Below are positions 42,890 through 52,000 of a DNA stretch of 54,962 nucleotides, piece by piece (the stretch's first letter is position 1; each line of letters opens with the position of its first letter). Made by a program: the position numbers and the translations under genes. Source of the DNA: CAZGOM01 sp964542875 (GTDB taxonomy: Bacteria; Planctomycetota; Phycisphaerae; Phycisphaerales; Phycisphaeraceae). The notes under the pieces were generated by a model. That model was not told the origin of the DNA, did not search any database, and saw only the letters and a list, made by a program, of their open reading frames with translations. The DNA is taken from positions 1 to 54,962 of the forward strand of contig CAZIWA010000022.1 in assembly GCA_964542875.1 (NCBI GenBank). Direction: 5' to 3'.

Positions 42890-43912
42890 ATGACGGGCGC
42901 AACACACTCTATTGAAGACTATCGGGTCGACCTTGACAGCTATTCAGGGCCGCTCGATCTGCTTTTGTTCCTGGTGAGGCGAAACGAGATCGACCTGGCG
43001 GATATCCCGATCGCGAAGCTGACGGAGCAGTACCTGCAGTTCATCAAGCTGCTGGAAGAAGTGGATATCAACCTGACAGGCGAGTTCCTGGTGATGGCGG
43101 CGACGCTGCTGGAAATCAAAAGCGCGATGCTGGTGCCCAAGCCGGAGGAAGCGACCAAGGAGGCCAGCGCGACGAGCGCGGTGGAGAACCCGCTGGACCC
43201 GCGGTATGAGCTGGTGCAGCAACTGCTGGCGTACAAACGCCTGAAAGATGCCGCGGCGCTGCTGGACAAGCGGCGCGAAACCTGGGAGATGCGCTTTGCG
43301 CGCAAGCCACCGGCGGCGACGCCCAAGCCACGCATGGAGCTGGACCAGGAATATGTGGAACCAGCGGAGCCTGTGATAATCGACCTGGAAGATGCGCACA
43401 TCCTGGACCTGTGCTCGGCATTTGCGCGGCTGATGGAATCCATCGGGCATAACACGTCGCACAACGTGACTTATGACGATACGCCCATCACGCTGCATGC
43501 GGATGACATTGTGGACCGACTCAAGCGCGATGGGTTTTCCGGCGAAATGACGCTGCAGAAGATTTTTGAAGGCCGGACGGGGCGCAGCGAATTAATCGGG
43601 CTGTTTCTGGCGACGCTGGAACTGGTGCGGCAAAAGCGGCTGGTGGTGGTGCAGGACACCGCGGGGGCGGAGATCCGCTTGAAGCTGCGGCCTGAGGCGG
43701 ACCAGCACGCATCTGAAGACAAGACGGTGGATTGGCGCGACCCTAAGACGGGTGAGATCGATTACGAATGGACGAGCCCGGAAGCCAAGAAGGCGGCGGA
43801 CCGAAGGGCGAAGCTGCGCGCGACGTATGCGGCGAAGAAGGCCGCGGGCGAAGCGGCGGCAGGAGAAGAGGCTGCGGGCGAAGAAGAGATTGTGGTGGAA
43901 GAAGCGGAATGA
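42890..43912 (+). CDS. scpA: Segregation and condensation protein A
   Basis: A 340-aa kleisin subunit that, with ScpB and Smc, forms the bacterial condensin. The N-terminal motif YSGPLDLLLFLVRRNEIDLA and IAKLTEQYLQFIKLL, GEFLVMAATLLEIKSAMLVP, and the C-terminal winged-helix segment (DGFSGEMTLQKIFEGRTGRS, ELIGLFLATLELVRQKRLVV) are diagnostic. The tail after about residue 285 is an Ala/Glu-rich extension (AAKKAAGEAAAGEEAAGEEE) beyond the normal end. GAGGAG lies eight bases before the ATG. It is divergent from kdsD; scpB is not in the window. Confidence 0.95.
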   Translation: MTGATHSIEDYRVDLDSYSGPLDLLLFLVRRNEIDLADIPIAKLTEQYLQFIKLLEEVDINLTGEFLVMAATLLEIKSAMLVPKPEEATKEASATSAVENPLDPRYELVQQLLAYKRLKDAAALLDKRRETWEMRFARKPPAATPKPRMELDQEYVEPAEPVIIDLEDAHILDLCSAFARLMESIGHNTSHNVTYDDTPITLHADDIVDRLKRDGFSGEMTLQKIFEGRTGRSELIGLFLATLELVRQKRLVVVQDTAGAEIRLKLRPEADQHASEDKTVDWRDPKTGEIDYEWTSPEAKKAADRRAKLRATYAAKKAAGEAAAGEEAAGEEEIVVEEAE

Positions 43913-43917
43913 GGGGG

Positions 43918-43953
43918 AATTATGAGCTATGAATTGAAGAGCAGAGTGTGGAT
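43918..43953. repeat. GAGTTATGA-type micro-repeat, copy 1
   Basis: ATTATGAGCTATGAATT, then AGTGTGGAT, matches ATTATGAGTTACGAGTT, then AGTATGGAT, at 52482-52516. Confidence 0.5.
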
Positions 43954-43975
43954 CATTGAGTGCTAGGGGGCCGCA

Positions 43976-45247
43976 GTGGCGAGTGAGGCGACGATCCGGG
44001 AGGTGGCTGCGCCGGTGCGGCGGGTTGGTTCCATCATTGGCGCGGGTGTGGCCGGATGGGTGGTGGCTGGGGTTGGAATTGTGCTGCTGACGGTTTTTCA
44101 GGACAGGTCCGGCCTTTATACAAAGACCGGCTGGTTTGTGGTGCCTGTTTTGGGGTGGGTCCTGACCGGGGGTGGGCTTTGGCTGATCGTCGCAGGCGTT
44201 AGAGATGGGTTGTGTCGGACGGTGTACCGAGCCGATGAGACGAATCTTTATCGAGAAGGCCGATGGTGGGTTTTTAAACGTACGACTGCGTGGCGCAGGG
44301 AAAGCATTTGCAATGTTTCAATGGAATGGAAGCGGACTTCGCATGAGATGACGATCGCGGGCAGGCTTGGGAATCGCGGGTCAATCGAGTGGTATGAGGC
44401 GGTGCTGACGCTTGAAGATGGCAGGGGCGTGAGGTTGGCCAAAGCATGTCCAGAAGACGATGCGAGTAGGTTTTGCCAGGAGATACTGGCGCTGCTGAAC
44501 GAACCTGAGAGGGATTGGTGGAACTGGGGCAAGCCGCCTGGCGTTAAGGCGGTGACGGTGAAAGAGAGGCCGGGTTGGGCGGAGGTGACCTTCCAGCCTG
44601 TGCCGGCGTGGAAATTCGGGAATGAATACTGGCTGGGGGTGGAGTTCATGTCACTGCCGCTGGCGGTTGGGATGTTGCTGGTGATCTGTTTGTTGTCGTC
44701 GAAAGGGGTGATGCAGCGCGGGAAGTCGAACCTGCCGCCGATGGTGGCGGCGGGGTTTTTGTTTGTGGGTTTTACGTTTGTCCTGGTCTGGATCGGGAGC
44801 GCCCTTTTGCGGACTGCATTTAAACGCGCGCAGACGATGGTTGTGGTGACGTGTGATGCAGAATCGCTGGCGATCCGTTCCGTTTTTAAGGGGAAGACGG
44901 ACTTGCAAAGGTTTTCGGCAGGTGAGATCGCGCTGATCCGGCGGGAGGTCTTTGGTGAACCTGCGCTAAAGCGCGTGCCTTTGACGGTGGAATTGATCAC
45001 GCATGAAGCGCTGGCCCGAGCACGGGGCGAGGAGTTACCCGCGATTTGCGAGGAATGCGGGTATGACATGCGGCATAGCCCGAAAGTCTGCCCGGAATGC
45101 GGCACAACAGCCGGAAGAGTGAAGCGAAGCGAGCCCGTGCCGGTGACACCTGTTGCGATCATCAAGTGCCGAACACCGTTGGAGGCGAGCTGGCTGGAGA
45201 GGCGGTTGAATCGGTGGCATGATGAAGTTAAAGGCAAGCAAAAATAG
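43976..45247 (+). CDS. Membrane protein with C-terminal zinc ribbon
   Basis: A 423-aa protein from a GTG with AGGGGG five bases upstream. Two helix pairs are visible: VAGWVVAGVGIVLLTVF and WFVVPVLGWVLTGGGLWLIV near the N-terminus, and SLPLAVGMLLVICLLSS and FLFVGFTFVLVWIGSALL in the middle. Near the C-terminus CEECGYDMRHSPKVCPECG forms a four-Cys zinc ribbon of a type widespread in planctomycete proteins of unknown function. It ends with WLERRLNRWHDEVK, a motif shared with the next gene, its likely paralogue. Confidence 0.8.
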   Translation: MASEATIREVAAPVRRVGSIIGAGVAGWVVAGVGIVLLTVFQDRSGLYTKTGWFVVPVLGWVLTGGGLWLIVAGVRDGLCRTVYRADETNLYREGRWWVFKRTTAWRRESICNVSMEWKRTSHEMTIAGRLGNRGSIEWYEAVLTLEDGRGVRLAKACPEDDASRFCQEILALLNEPERDWWNWGKPPGVKAVTVKERPGWAEVTFQPVPAWKFGNEYWLGVEFMSLPLAVGMLLVICLLSSKGVMQRGKSNLPPMVAAGFLFVGFTFVLVWIGSALLRTAFKRAQTMVVVTCDAESLAIRSVFKGKTDLQRFSAGEIALIRREVFGEPALKRVPLTVELITHEALARARGEELPAICEECGYDMRHSPKVCPECGTTAGRVKRSEPVPVTPVAIIKCRTPLEASWLERRLNRWHDEVKGKQK

Positions 45248-45267
45248 CACCGGTTTGAGGGTGGTGC

Positions 45268-45340
45268 GGTTTTGGTGATTCGTGTGTCGGCGGGTCTGGG
45301 AGGCGGCGTGGTGGGCCTCGAGGACTCGGCCGCACCCTAC
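45268..45340. repeat. 75-bp dispersed repeat, family 2, copy 2
   Basis: Matches 33939-34014: GGTTTTGGTGATTCG, GGCGTGGTGGGCCTCGAGGA and CTCGGCCGCACCCTAC. It sits between the two paralogous membrane genes. Most substitutions relative to copy 1 are transitions. Confidence 0.75.
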
Positions 45341-45412
45341 AGGGAGGAGTTTTGGAGTTGATATTAAATTTTTGGCATATTAGGCTTTGTGGGCAACGAG
45401 GAGGATTTGAGC

Positions 45413-46513
45413 ATGTCGCCGAGCGATGGAGCTGAGGGTTGTGCAGGGGAGCGGGTGGCGGCGTTGCCGGCGTCGCAGATTGGCGGAATGGGGCTTTTGA
45501 TTTGTTTCATAAGCATGGGGTTTGGATTCACCCTTATGTTGTTTGCTGTTGCGGGCGTGGGCCTGCTGCATGGGTGGGAGTTTGCGGCAGGAGGATTGAT
45601 TCTCATTGTGGGAGGCGTGTATCCCCTGCCGCATCGGTTGCGAGAGGCATTTGGCCGGACAGAGCTTTGGGTTGATCAGGAAAAGCTTTATCGGGCACGG
45701 ATCTGGTTTGGCGGGGCGCGGGAGGAATCATGGGAGCGCAAGGAGATCGTTGGGGTTTACATCCGCTATGGAGGGTGGCAAAGTGACCATTCGCCGGATT
45801 ATTACCAGTTGGCGATTGCTCTTAAGAACGGCAAGAACGTGGTGCTGGCAGGAGGGCAAGTCCACGATGTGATGAAGGCTGCGGATGCAAAGTTACGCGG
45901 GCTGCTGGGGATGGAAACAAGAGCGGAGTGGCCGCATCCGGTGGGAATGCGGATGGCGGTGGTGGAGAGTGAGGAAGGGGTGAGAATCCGGCTCTCGCGA
46001 GTGCTGCTGAGCGAGTGTGGGATTTTGATCATGGGGCCTGTGGTGTTGTTTGTCCTTGCATTGCCGTTTATGGCTGTGCCGGTGGTTTTGGGTGTGCATT
46101 CGCAAGGGCGGCCGTATTGGTTCGGAGCGACTTTCGCCGTGGTGGGCGTTTTAATGTTCGTGCTGGGAATAATCAGTCTGCGCTCTGCCATCCGATGCGC
46201 TCGAATGACGTATGAGATTTCGGCAGACCGAAATGGGCTGACGGTGGTTTCAGATGATCAAAATGCACGCAGGACGGTGGTGATCCCTATCGGTGAGATC
46301 CGGTCCATCAGCCGGTACAACAGCGACTGGATGTTCGTGAGCGAGAAAGACTTTCCCGCTGAGATGAAGAATCATCCAACGCGGGAAATTCACGTGAACA
46401 CTGTCCGGCGCGGGTGCGTGAAAGTGGTGGAGTATGGGTCGGGCGATGAGGTGATGTGGGTGCTGAATCGTTTGCGGCGGTGGCATGAGGAGATGAGTGG
46501 GCGGGAGGCGTGA
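45413..46513 (+). CDS. Membrane protein, paralogue of the 43976-45247 product without the zinc ribbon
   Basis: A 366-aa protein. The ATG at 45413 is chosen over an upstream GTG (45389) because GAGGAGG lies eight bases before it. Hydrophobic segments: GMGLLICFISMGFGFTLMLF, LHGWEFAAGGLILIVGGVYP, ILIMGPVVLFVLALPFMAVP and FGATFAVVGVLMFVLGIISL. A central region (REESWERKEIVGVYIRYGG) and the end (VMWVLNRLRRWHEEM) parallel the preceding gene, so the pair arose by duplication. The CxxCG ribbon is absent here. Function unknown. Confidence 0.8.
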   Translation: MSPSDGAEGCAGERVAALPASQIGGMGLLICFISMGFGFTLMLFAVAGVGLLHGWEFAAGGLILIVGGVYPLPHRLREAFGRTELWVDQEKLYRARIWFGGAREESWERKEIVGVYIRYGGWQSDHSPDYYQLAIALKNGKNVVLAGGQVHDVMKAADAKLRGLLGMETRAEWPHPVGMRMAVVESEEGVRIRLSRVLLSECGILIMGPVVLFVLALPFMAVPVVLGVHSQGRPYWFGATFAVVGVLMFVLGIISLRSAIRCARMTYEISADRNGLTVVSDDQNARRTVVIPIGEIRSISRYNSDWMFVSEKDFPAEMKNHPTREIHVNTVRRGCVKVVEYGSGDEVMWVLNRLRRWHEEMSGREA

Positions 46514-46974
46514 GGGATTTGGATCTTCGAGAAAAAATGATGGGGCCGCGATTTCAGCGCTTGCAGAGAAGAACGAGAAGAATCAATCAAGGGGTTGTTT
46601 ACACCAGGGCCTGCGCTGGGAAGCGCTACGACCCTGGCTGTCATAAAAGCCGGGCCTTTGGCCTTAAGAAAAAGCACAGATTGAAAAGGAAGACATACTC
46701 ACGCTGACGAGAGCATGCCACCCGGAATTGCGGGTTCTAGTGTTGCCGTACTAACGCATTTTTGGGGTGAGATGGCGTGAGAGGTTTATTATTGGCGCGA
46801 GCAAGACACAGCACTGCTTCGGGCCGTGCTGTGCCACCCGGGTTGGTTGGAGGTGGGGTAAGGCTTGGTATCATCTTCGCGGCCCAATGTGGGCGACTAT
46901 GCCATAGGTTTCGGCTTTGGGGTCTGTTCCCGGCCGAAACATCACCGGTGCTCTTACAGAAAGGAAACACCACC
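46514..46974. other. 461-nt intergenic region: large repeat and a UUCG hairpin
   Basis: No gene is supported. It contains family 1 copy B (46524-46757) and a hairpin CACAGCAC (46807-46814) / GTGCTGTG (46826-46833) whose loop holds C-TTCG-G. The stem resembles that of the terminator at 99-128 but lacks a T tract. The Shine-Dalgarno AAGGA (46961) belongs to the next gene. Confidence 0.6.
46524..46757 (+). repeat. Large dispersed repeat, family 1, copy B
   Basis: About 234 bp aligned end to end with 36406-36641, at roughly four matches in five by eye. The hairpin GCGCT-GGGA-AGCGC is identical, and here an outer stem CCAGGG/CCCTGG encloses it. The 3' part (GACGAGAGCATGCCACCC, GCGGGTTCTAG, CTAACG) also matches 48941-49003. 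It lies upstream of the propeller gene at 46975, in the same orientation relative to that gene as copy A to lipB. Confidence 0.85.
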
Positions 46975-48006
46975 ATGGCGCGATTGATCCGTATGCAGAC
47001 TGTGACTCGAGACGGGCTTCACAATGCTTTTACCGATATGCAATACTGGCAGGGCCAGTATTTCATCGGATACCGCAAAGGTGCGGGGCATGTGTCGATG
47101 GATGGGGAGGCGGTTTTCGCCGCGAGCTCCAACAAGACACGATTCCGGGAAGTGAGCCGCATCAAGCTGGAAGGAGACGTGCGCGATCCGAAGCTGGTGC
47201 CGATGAGCGATGCCCGGATGGCGACGATTTTCCCAACCTGGGCAGGCGGGCACACCAAGCGGGAACTGGTGCAGTACGTGGCGTTCACCGATAACGGCTG
47301 GGACTGGGAAAAGCCCATCAAGATGAACCTGCCGGTGAACCACTGGATGTGGCGCGTAGTGAAACACGACGGGCGGTATTACGGCACCTGCTACAACTTT
47401 CCCAAGGACCGCAGCAACGGACGGGAATACATCACTGAACTGATGGTTTCCGATGACCTGGTGAATTGGAAGACGATCAGCCGGATCGGCGACGAGAGCA
47501 TGTCACTGGGCGAGACGGGCATGTGGTTCAGCCCCGAGGGCGAACTGTGGACGGTGACGCGCAGGAACAAGGCACCCCTTACGGCGCTGCTGGCGATCGC
47601 CAAGGCACCGTACACCCAGTGGGAATACCACGAGCTGGGCGTGCATATCCATGCGCCGGTGATCGTGCAGTCCAAGGGTGCGCTGTATGTGTGCGGACGT
47701 ACGCATGCGGGCATGGACGGACGGACGACGCACTGCCATGGCTCGTCGGCGGGCGTGATGATCTGGGAGCTTACGCGCGGCAAGGTGCGGGCAGTGATCC
47801 AGTTGCCGGGTGCGGGCGATTGCTCGTACGCGGGCATGCTGGTGGGCGAAGACGGCCGGCTGCTGGTGAGCTACTACTCCATGCACGCGTATCTGGAGGG
47901 AGTGCTGTCGCCCCACTACATTAATGCTTGGGAGCCGGGTGCGACGGCGGACAAGGCGACGACGTTTAACCCTTCAGACATCTACTTTGCAGAAGTGGAA
48001 GTGTAA
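46975..48006 (+). CDS. Beta-propeller glycosidase-like protein (GH43/sialidase-like fold)
   Basis: A 343-aa cytoplasmic protein from the ATG at 46975, with AAGGA nine bases upstream. Repeating blades are visible: YWQGQYFIGYRKGAGHVSMD, AVFAASSNKTRFREVSRI, ELVQYVAFTDNGWDWEKPIK, ELMVSDDLVNWKTISRIG, and MWFSPEGELWTVTRRN. This is the layout of five-bladed propeller glycosidases and sialidase-like enzymes (the SDDLVNWK phrase is typical). Asp, Glu and Arg residues suited to catalysis are present, but I cannot fix the active site. The gene has its own strong terminator and follows the large dispersed repeat. Confidence 0.7.
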   Translation: MARLIRMQTVTRDGLHNAFTDMQYWQGQYFIGYRKGAGHVSMDGEAVFAASSNKTRFREVSRIKLEGDVRDPKLVPMSDARMATIFPTWAGGHTKRELVQYVAFTDNGWDWEKPIKMNLPVNHWMWRVVKHDGRYYGTCYNFPKDRSNGREYITELMVSDDLVNWKTISRIGDESMSLGETGMWFSPEGELWTVTRRNKAPLTALLAIAKAPYTQWEYHELGVHIHAPVIVQSKGALYVCGRTHAGMDGRTTHCHGSSAGVMIWELTRGKVRAVIQLPGAGDCSYAGMLVGEDGRLLVSYYSMHAYLEGVLSPHYINAWEPGATADKATTFNPSDIYFAEVEV

Positions 48007-48029
48007 GGGTTTGTGATTGATATCAAGGG

Positions 48030-48065
48030 CGCGCATGGCGGAGATCCGCCATGCGCGTTTTTTTT
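48030..48065 (+). terminator. Intrinsic terminator of the propeller gene
   Basis: CGCGCATGGCGGA (48030-48042) pairs perfectly with TCCGCCATGCGCG (48045-48057), followed by eight T (48058-48065). It starts 24 nt after the stop codon. Confidence 0.97.
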
Positions 48066-48078
48066 ATTGGGAACGTGT

Positions 48079-48681
48079 TCAGCGGGTGTAGCGTTCGATG
48101 AGTTTGCAAGCCTGGGCGGCGGTTTTTTCAGGGTGGGCGACGCTGCGCCAGAGGAGCTGGCCGGCGGCGCCGGTGACGATGAAGCCAAGGGTGCCCAGGC
48201 CCAGAATGCGTTCGAGAAAGGTGTAATGGACCTGGGCTCCCTGGAGGGCATTTAAGGGGCGTTCGTGGACGTGAAGGCGCAGGACGCCTGAGATGACGAG
48301 GACGCGTTTGTCGGTGAGGATGTAGAGCCGCCAAACCCAGCCGATGAAGAGCCAGAAAACCTTGGCGCTGATGATGCTGGCGGAGACAGCGTAGATGAGC
48401 TGCTCGTCTAAGGATTCAATCCATTGGGGGAGCATTCTCAGAGCAAGGAAAGCCAGGCAGCCGACGATGAGGAGCGTGCGCATGGCGTCGAGGGCGATCA
48501 TCCAGGCGCTGGGTTTGACCACCATGAGAACGGTTTCGGTGGGGTCCAGAACGCCCTGGGGGATTCCGGCGTGGAGCTGGCTGACGGCATCGTTGGTTTG
48601 CGCCGCATGCGACTTTAAGCCGGACGGCGGGCTTTGCCGTGCCGGTTTGGGCTTGGGTTCAGGTGGCGCGGAAACACTCAT
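48079..48681 (-). CDS. PH-domain (bPH2/YdbT-like) membrane protein
   Basis: A 200-aa protein started at ATG 48681. After a Pro/Lys-rich cytoplasmic N-terminus come two membrane helices (MRTLLIVGCLAFLALRML and AKVFWLFIGWVWRLYIL) and then a bacterial PH-like domain: YILTDKRVLVISGVLRLHVH, ERPLNALQGAQVHYTFLER and LGTLGFIVTGAAGQLLWRSV. This TDxRv...G...v-pLxxIq arrangement is the bPH2 signature found in YdbS/YdbT-type proteins. Role unknown. It converges on the terminator of the propeller gene. Confidence 0.85.
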   Translation of the reverse strand: MSVSAPPEPKPKPARQSPPSGLKSHAAQTNDAVSQLHAGIPQGVLDPTETVLMVVKPSAWMIALDAMRTLLIVGCLAFLALRMLPQWIESLDEQLIYAVSASIISAKVFWLFIGWVWRLYILTDKRVLVISGVLRLHVHERPLNALQGAQVHYTFLERILGLGTLGFIVTGAAGQLLWRSVAHPEKTAAQACKLIERYTR

Positions 48682-48852
48682 GCGCAAAGTGTAGCCTGCC
48701 GGAAGGCTTGCGGCTGACAATCGAGGTTAAAAGGGCGTTTTGACTCAGGGAGAGGGGGGGGGAAGGTACAAGGGATAAGGTAAAAGGTAAAAGGCAGAGG
48801 GAACTGGGTGGGTTTGGCGGGTGATGGGGAATGGGGTTTCGGTCGTAAAACG

Positions 48853-48891
48853 GTCGGTCGGATTACGACGAAGACGTCTAATCCGACCGAC
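48853..48891. repeat. 13-bp perfect stem with nested hairpin
   Basis: GTCGGTCGGATTA (48853-48865) pairs with TAATCCGACCGAC (48879-48891); the loop itself folds as GACG-AAGA-CGTC (48867-48878). It may be a mobile palindromic element or a bidirectional terminator downstream of the second LEPRxLL gene. Confidence 0.7.
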
Positions 48892-48940
48892 AGGTGAGTT
48901 TATGGGCAAAGCCTCCCTGAGGGAGAGGGGATCGGAGAAG

Positions 48941-49003
48941 GCGTGCTCACGCGGATGAGAACATGCCTTCAGAAATGCGGGTTCTGGCGTTGTGATGCTA
49001 ACA
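48941..49003 (+). repeat. Large dispersed repeat, family 1, partial copy C
   Basis: A 3' fragment: TGCTCACGCGGATGAGAACA, TGCC, AATGCGGGTTCTGGCG and TGCTAACAA line up with the last 65 nt of copies A and B. The rest of the element is absent. Confidence 0.65.
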
Positions 49004-49009
49004 AAGCGT

Positions 49010-52000
49010 CTATTCGACGTCGGCTACGACTTTGATGACGAAGTCGGTGTGGTATTGGGGGGGCGAGAGGGGGGTCATGTTGAGGACGGAGGGGAGGTCG
49101 TCGCTGGTGATGCGGCCGATGTAGCGGGTGGCGAAGATGCCGGAGGTGTAGCCGCTATTTTCGAAGGAAATGGTGCGCAGGGAGACCCGGTTGATCTGGG
49201 GGGCGTTGATGATGGACCGGGCGAAAGAGGGGCCGCCGTCGTAGTTACGGTTGCGGACGAGGACAGCGCCGATGTAGGCGTCGGGGTTGGCGTAATGGAA
49301 AAGATCGCCGGAATAAGAGCCGGCGGAGATGGAACTGTCGATCAGCGTGCCGGTGGCGAAGGAGAAGAGGCTGCCGACGGATGAGATGGATGAGTTGATG
49401 GTGTTGTTTCGGACGTCAATGGACCCGATGGTGCCGGAGGCGAAGATGTTGGCCTGGAGAGAGTCTGCGCTGCGGATGTTACCGATGATGTCAGCGGAAA
49501 TGACGCCGTCGATGGAACCCTTGGTGGCGATGATGGAATTGATTCGGCCGGAGGCGCTGATCGAGGCCGCGACGTAGGAACCCGCCTGGACCAGGCCAAT
49601 GGACGCATTGGACTGGATGTAGGAATTGCTGAATTCCCCGGCGATAAAGACGGAACCGATGCCGGATGCGCCGGGATTGGGAATGACGGCACCCCAGACG
49701 TTGTAGGTGGTCAGCTCGCGCGAGGCGATGAAGTTGCCGTTGTTGGCATCGCCCAAGACGCGCACTGAGGCGATGCTGGTTCCCTGCACCGTCGTCATGT
49801 ACATGGAGCCTGCGGTGAAGGATGAGACGTGGCCGTTGAAGACGATGTTGGAGTTGAGGATGCTCTGCTGGAACGTCAGGGGGCCGCTGCCGGTATTTTC
49901 GGCGCCAATGCTGGAGATGTTCACGCTGGAAGCGTTGCCGCGGACAAGGAGCCGGCCCAGTGCGTTACGGAATGACGTGGGATTATTCAGGTTGAGGGTG
50001 AGGCCTTCGATATCCGAATTGATGACCAATGAATTGATGGTCATCGCGGAGATCGAGACATTGGATGAGGAATTGGGCCCGAGTGTGATGGAACCGACGG
50101 AGCCAGCCAGGAGATGCCAGTCATAGGCGGAGCCAGCGGTAATGGAGCCGATTTTATTCAGGTCGGTGTGGGTATTGAGGCTCCAATTGCCGGAGATGAC
50201 ACCTTTGACATTGACGACGCCGATGACCTGACGGTTGGTGTCGTAAGTGTTTGTATAGACCGAGGCAGAGAAGTTGCCGGCGCTAAAGATCGAACCGATG
50301 GTATCGGCTTCGAGGTCGCCAGTGCCCGACCAAGAGTTGACCCGGAGCGTGGAGATGTTGCCGACGACATAGAGGCTGGACTCGGTCACGTCATTGAAGG
50401 TAACGGCCAGAGCGCCCTTGGGGGATGCACTGATGACGATGCGGGCATCGGTGACATCATGAAGAACGATCGAGGAGATGTAACCGGGGATGCGAAGCGA
50501 TTCGGTGAGATCGATGCATGCGCCGCTGATGGATTTAAGGGAGCCCAGGGGGCTGGCCGGAGGCGGAGGGACGGGAGTGACAATGACCTGGGGATAGGCG
50601 ATGGTGAGCCAGCCATATTGGCTGTCGCCCGCGTAATGGTTGATGAAGTCGTCGGTGCTGATGACTTTTATGGAGGTGGATGCATTGGGCGCACCGGGGA
50701 TGGCGAAGGCGAGAGCGGAAGCAGTGGTGGTGTTGTGCAGGCGGATGATGGAGGCGTCGCCGTCGACCCCTTCTTCGGTTTCAAAGTAAGCCTGGAATGA
50801 GCCGGGGCCGGTGAGCGTGACATTTACCTTGCGGGAATTGGCGTCGGTGTAGGTGAGGGTTTCCTTCTTATCGGTCTGGGTAGAAGAAACGACGGAGCGG
50901 TAGAGCGTGAATTCCGTAACGCCGACGAGGTTGGGGTTGCCTTCGTAGTCCGCGGAATACACCGAAGAGGTAGCGCGGGCGAGAAGCTTGTGTTTGCCGA
51001 GAGCCAGATCATCCGACGAAAAGGTGAAACGGCTATCGGCTGAGGTGGCTGAGCCCAAAGCAGTGTCGGCGGCGGTGATGGCGCCGTCGTTGTCGTTATC
51101 GAGATAGAACCAGAGTGTTGAGCCGGGTTCGACGTAGCGGGATTCATTCGCGGGAGAGAAGATGGCACCCCAGTAGCCGAGGTTATAGGTGAGGGTGGAG
51201 AATGCGAAGTAGACGGAGACATCGTTCCCGCGGACATTGGCGCTACTGTCTGTGCCGATGGAGATAAAGGCGGGACGGCTGGGCCCATACACCGGGAAGC
51301 TGGGTTCGTAGGGGAGAAAGTAATCGGGACCGCCGATGATCGGCCCGGTGCCATAACCCGGGTCGGTGATCAGGATGCTTGATTTTGAGACGCTGTGGAA
51401 TTTGTAGGAGTTGATTTTGCCGTGAATCTGGAAGCTTTTGGTGATGTCAACGTCGGGGGCGTCGATGGAGCCCAGCGGGTAATCGGTGGGAGGCCTGTAA
51501 GGCTCGATCGACATGATGTAGAGGGTGCCGGGTGGGCGACTGGAAGCATATTCAAACGCGGATGTCACCAGAGAGGCCGTGGTGAGGGTTTCAATTTCGG
51601 TGTAGGTGTTTGCGGGCGCGGAGAGCTGGATTTTAAGATTGGAACTGAGCGTGGGGTTGAGAACCTGGAGAATGTCTGGATCGGAGTTTTCACCTTCAGG
51701 AGTGCTGAAGAATGCGCGGATGGTGCCGGGGCCGGTGAGGGTGGCGGTGACGGAATTGCCGTTCTCGTCGGTGTAAGTAAGCGCTTCCTTGTCCGGAGCG
51801 ATTGTGATGGAGGTAACGGCCCGATAGATATCTATGGAAGTGGAGACGACGGCGGTGGGCAGAGACAATGGATTGGAATCGTCCGTGGAGAAAGCGGCGC
51901 GAGCCAGAAGGGTGTGGTGGCCGATGGGCAGGTCTGTGGTGCTGACGGAGATTTGAGACCTGGAGTCGATCGAACTGTAGCCAATGGTGGTGTCGGCATC

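Larger units (their letters stand above)
48682..49009. other. 328-nt repeat-filled intergenic region
   Basis: No gene is supported. In order it holds a GGTACAAGGGATAAGG micro-repeat (48764-48795), a long hairpin (48853-48891), a CTCCCT-G-AGGGAGAGGGG REP-like string (about 48912-48930) and a 3' fragment of the large dispersed repeat (48941-49003). Confidence 0.6.
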
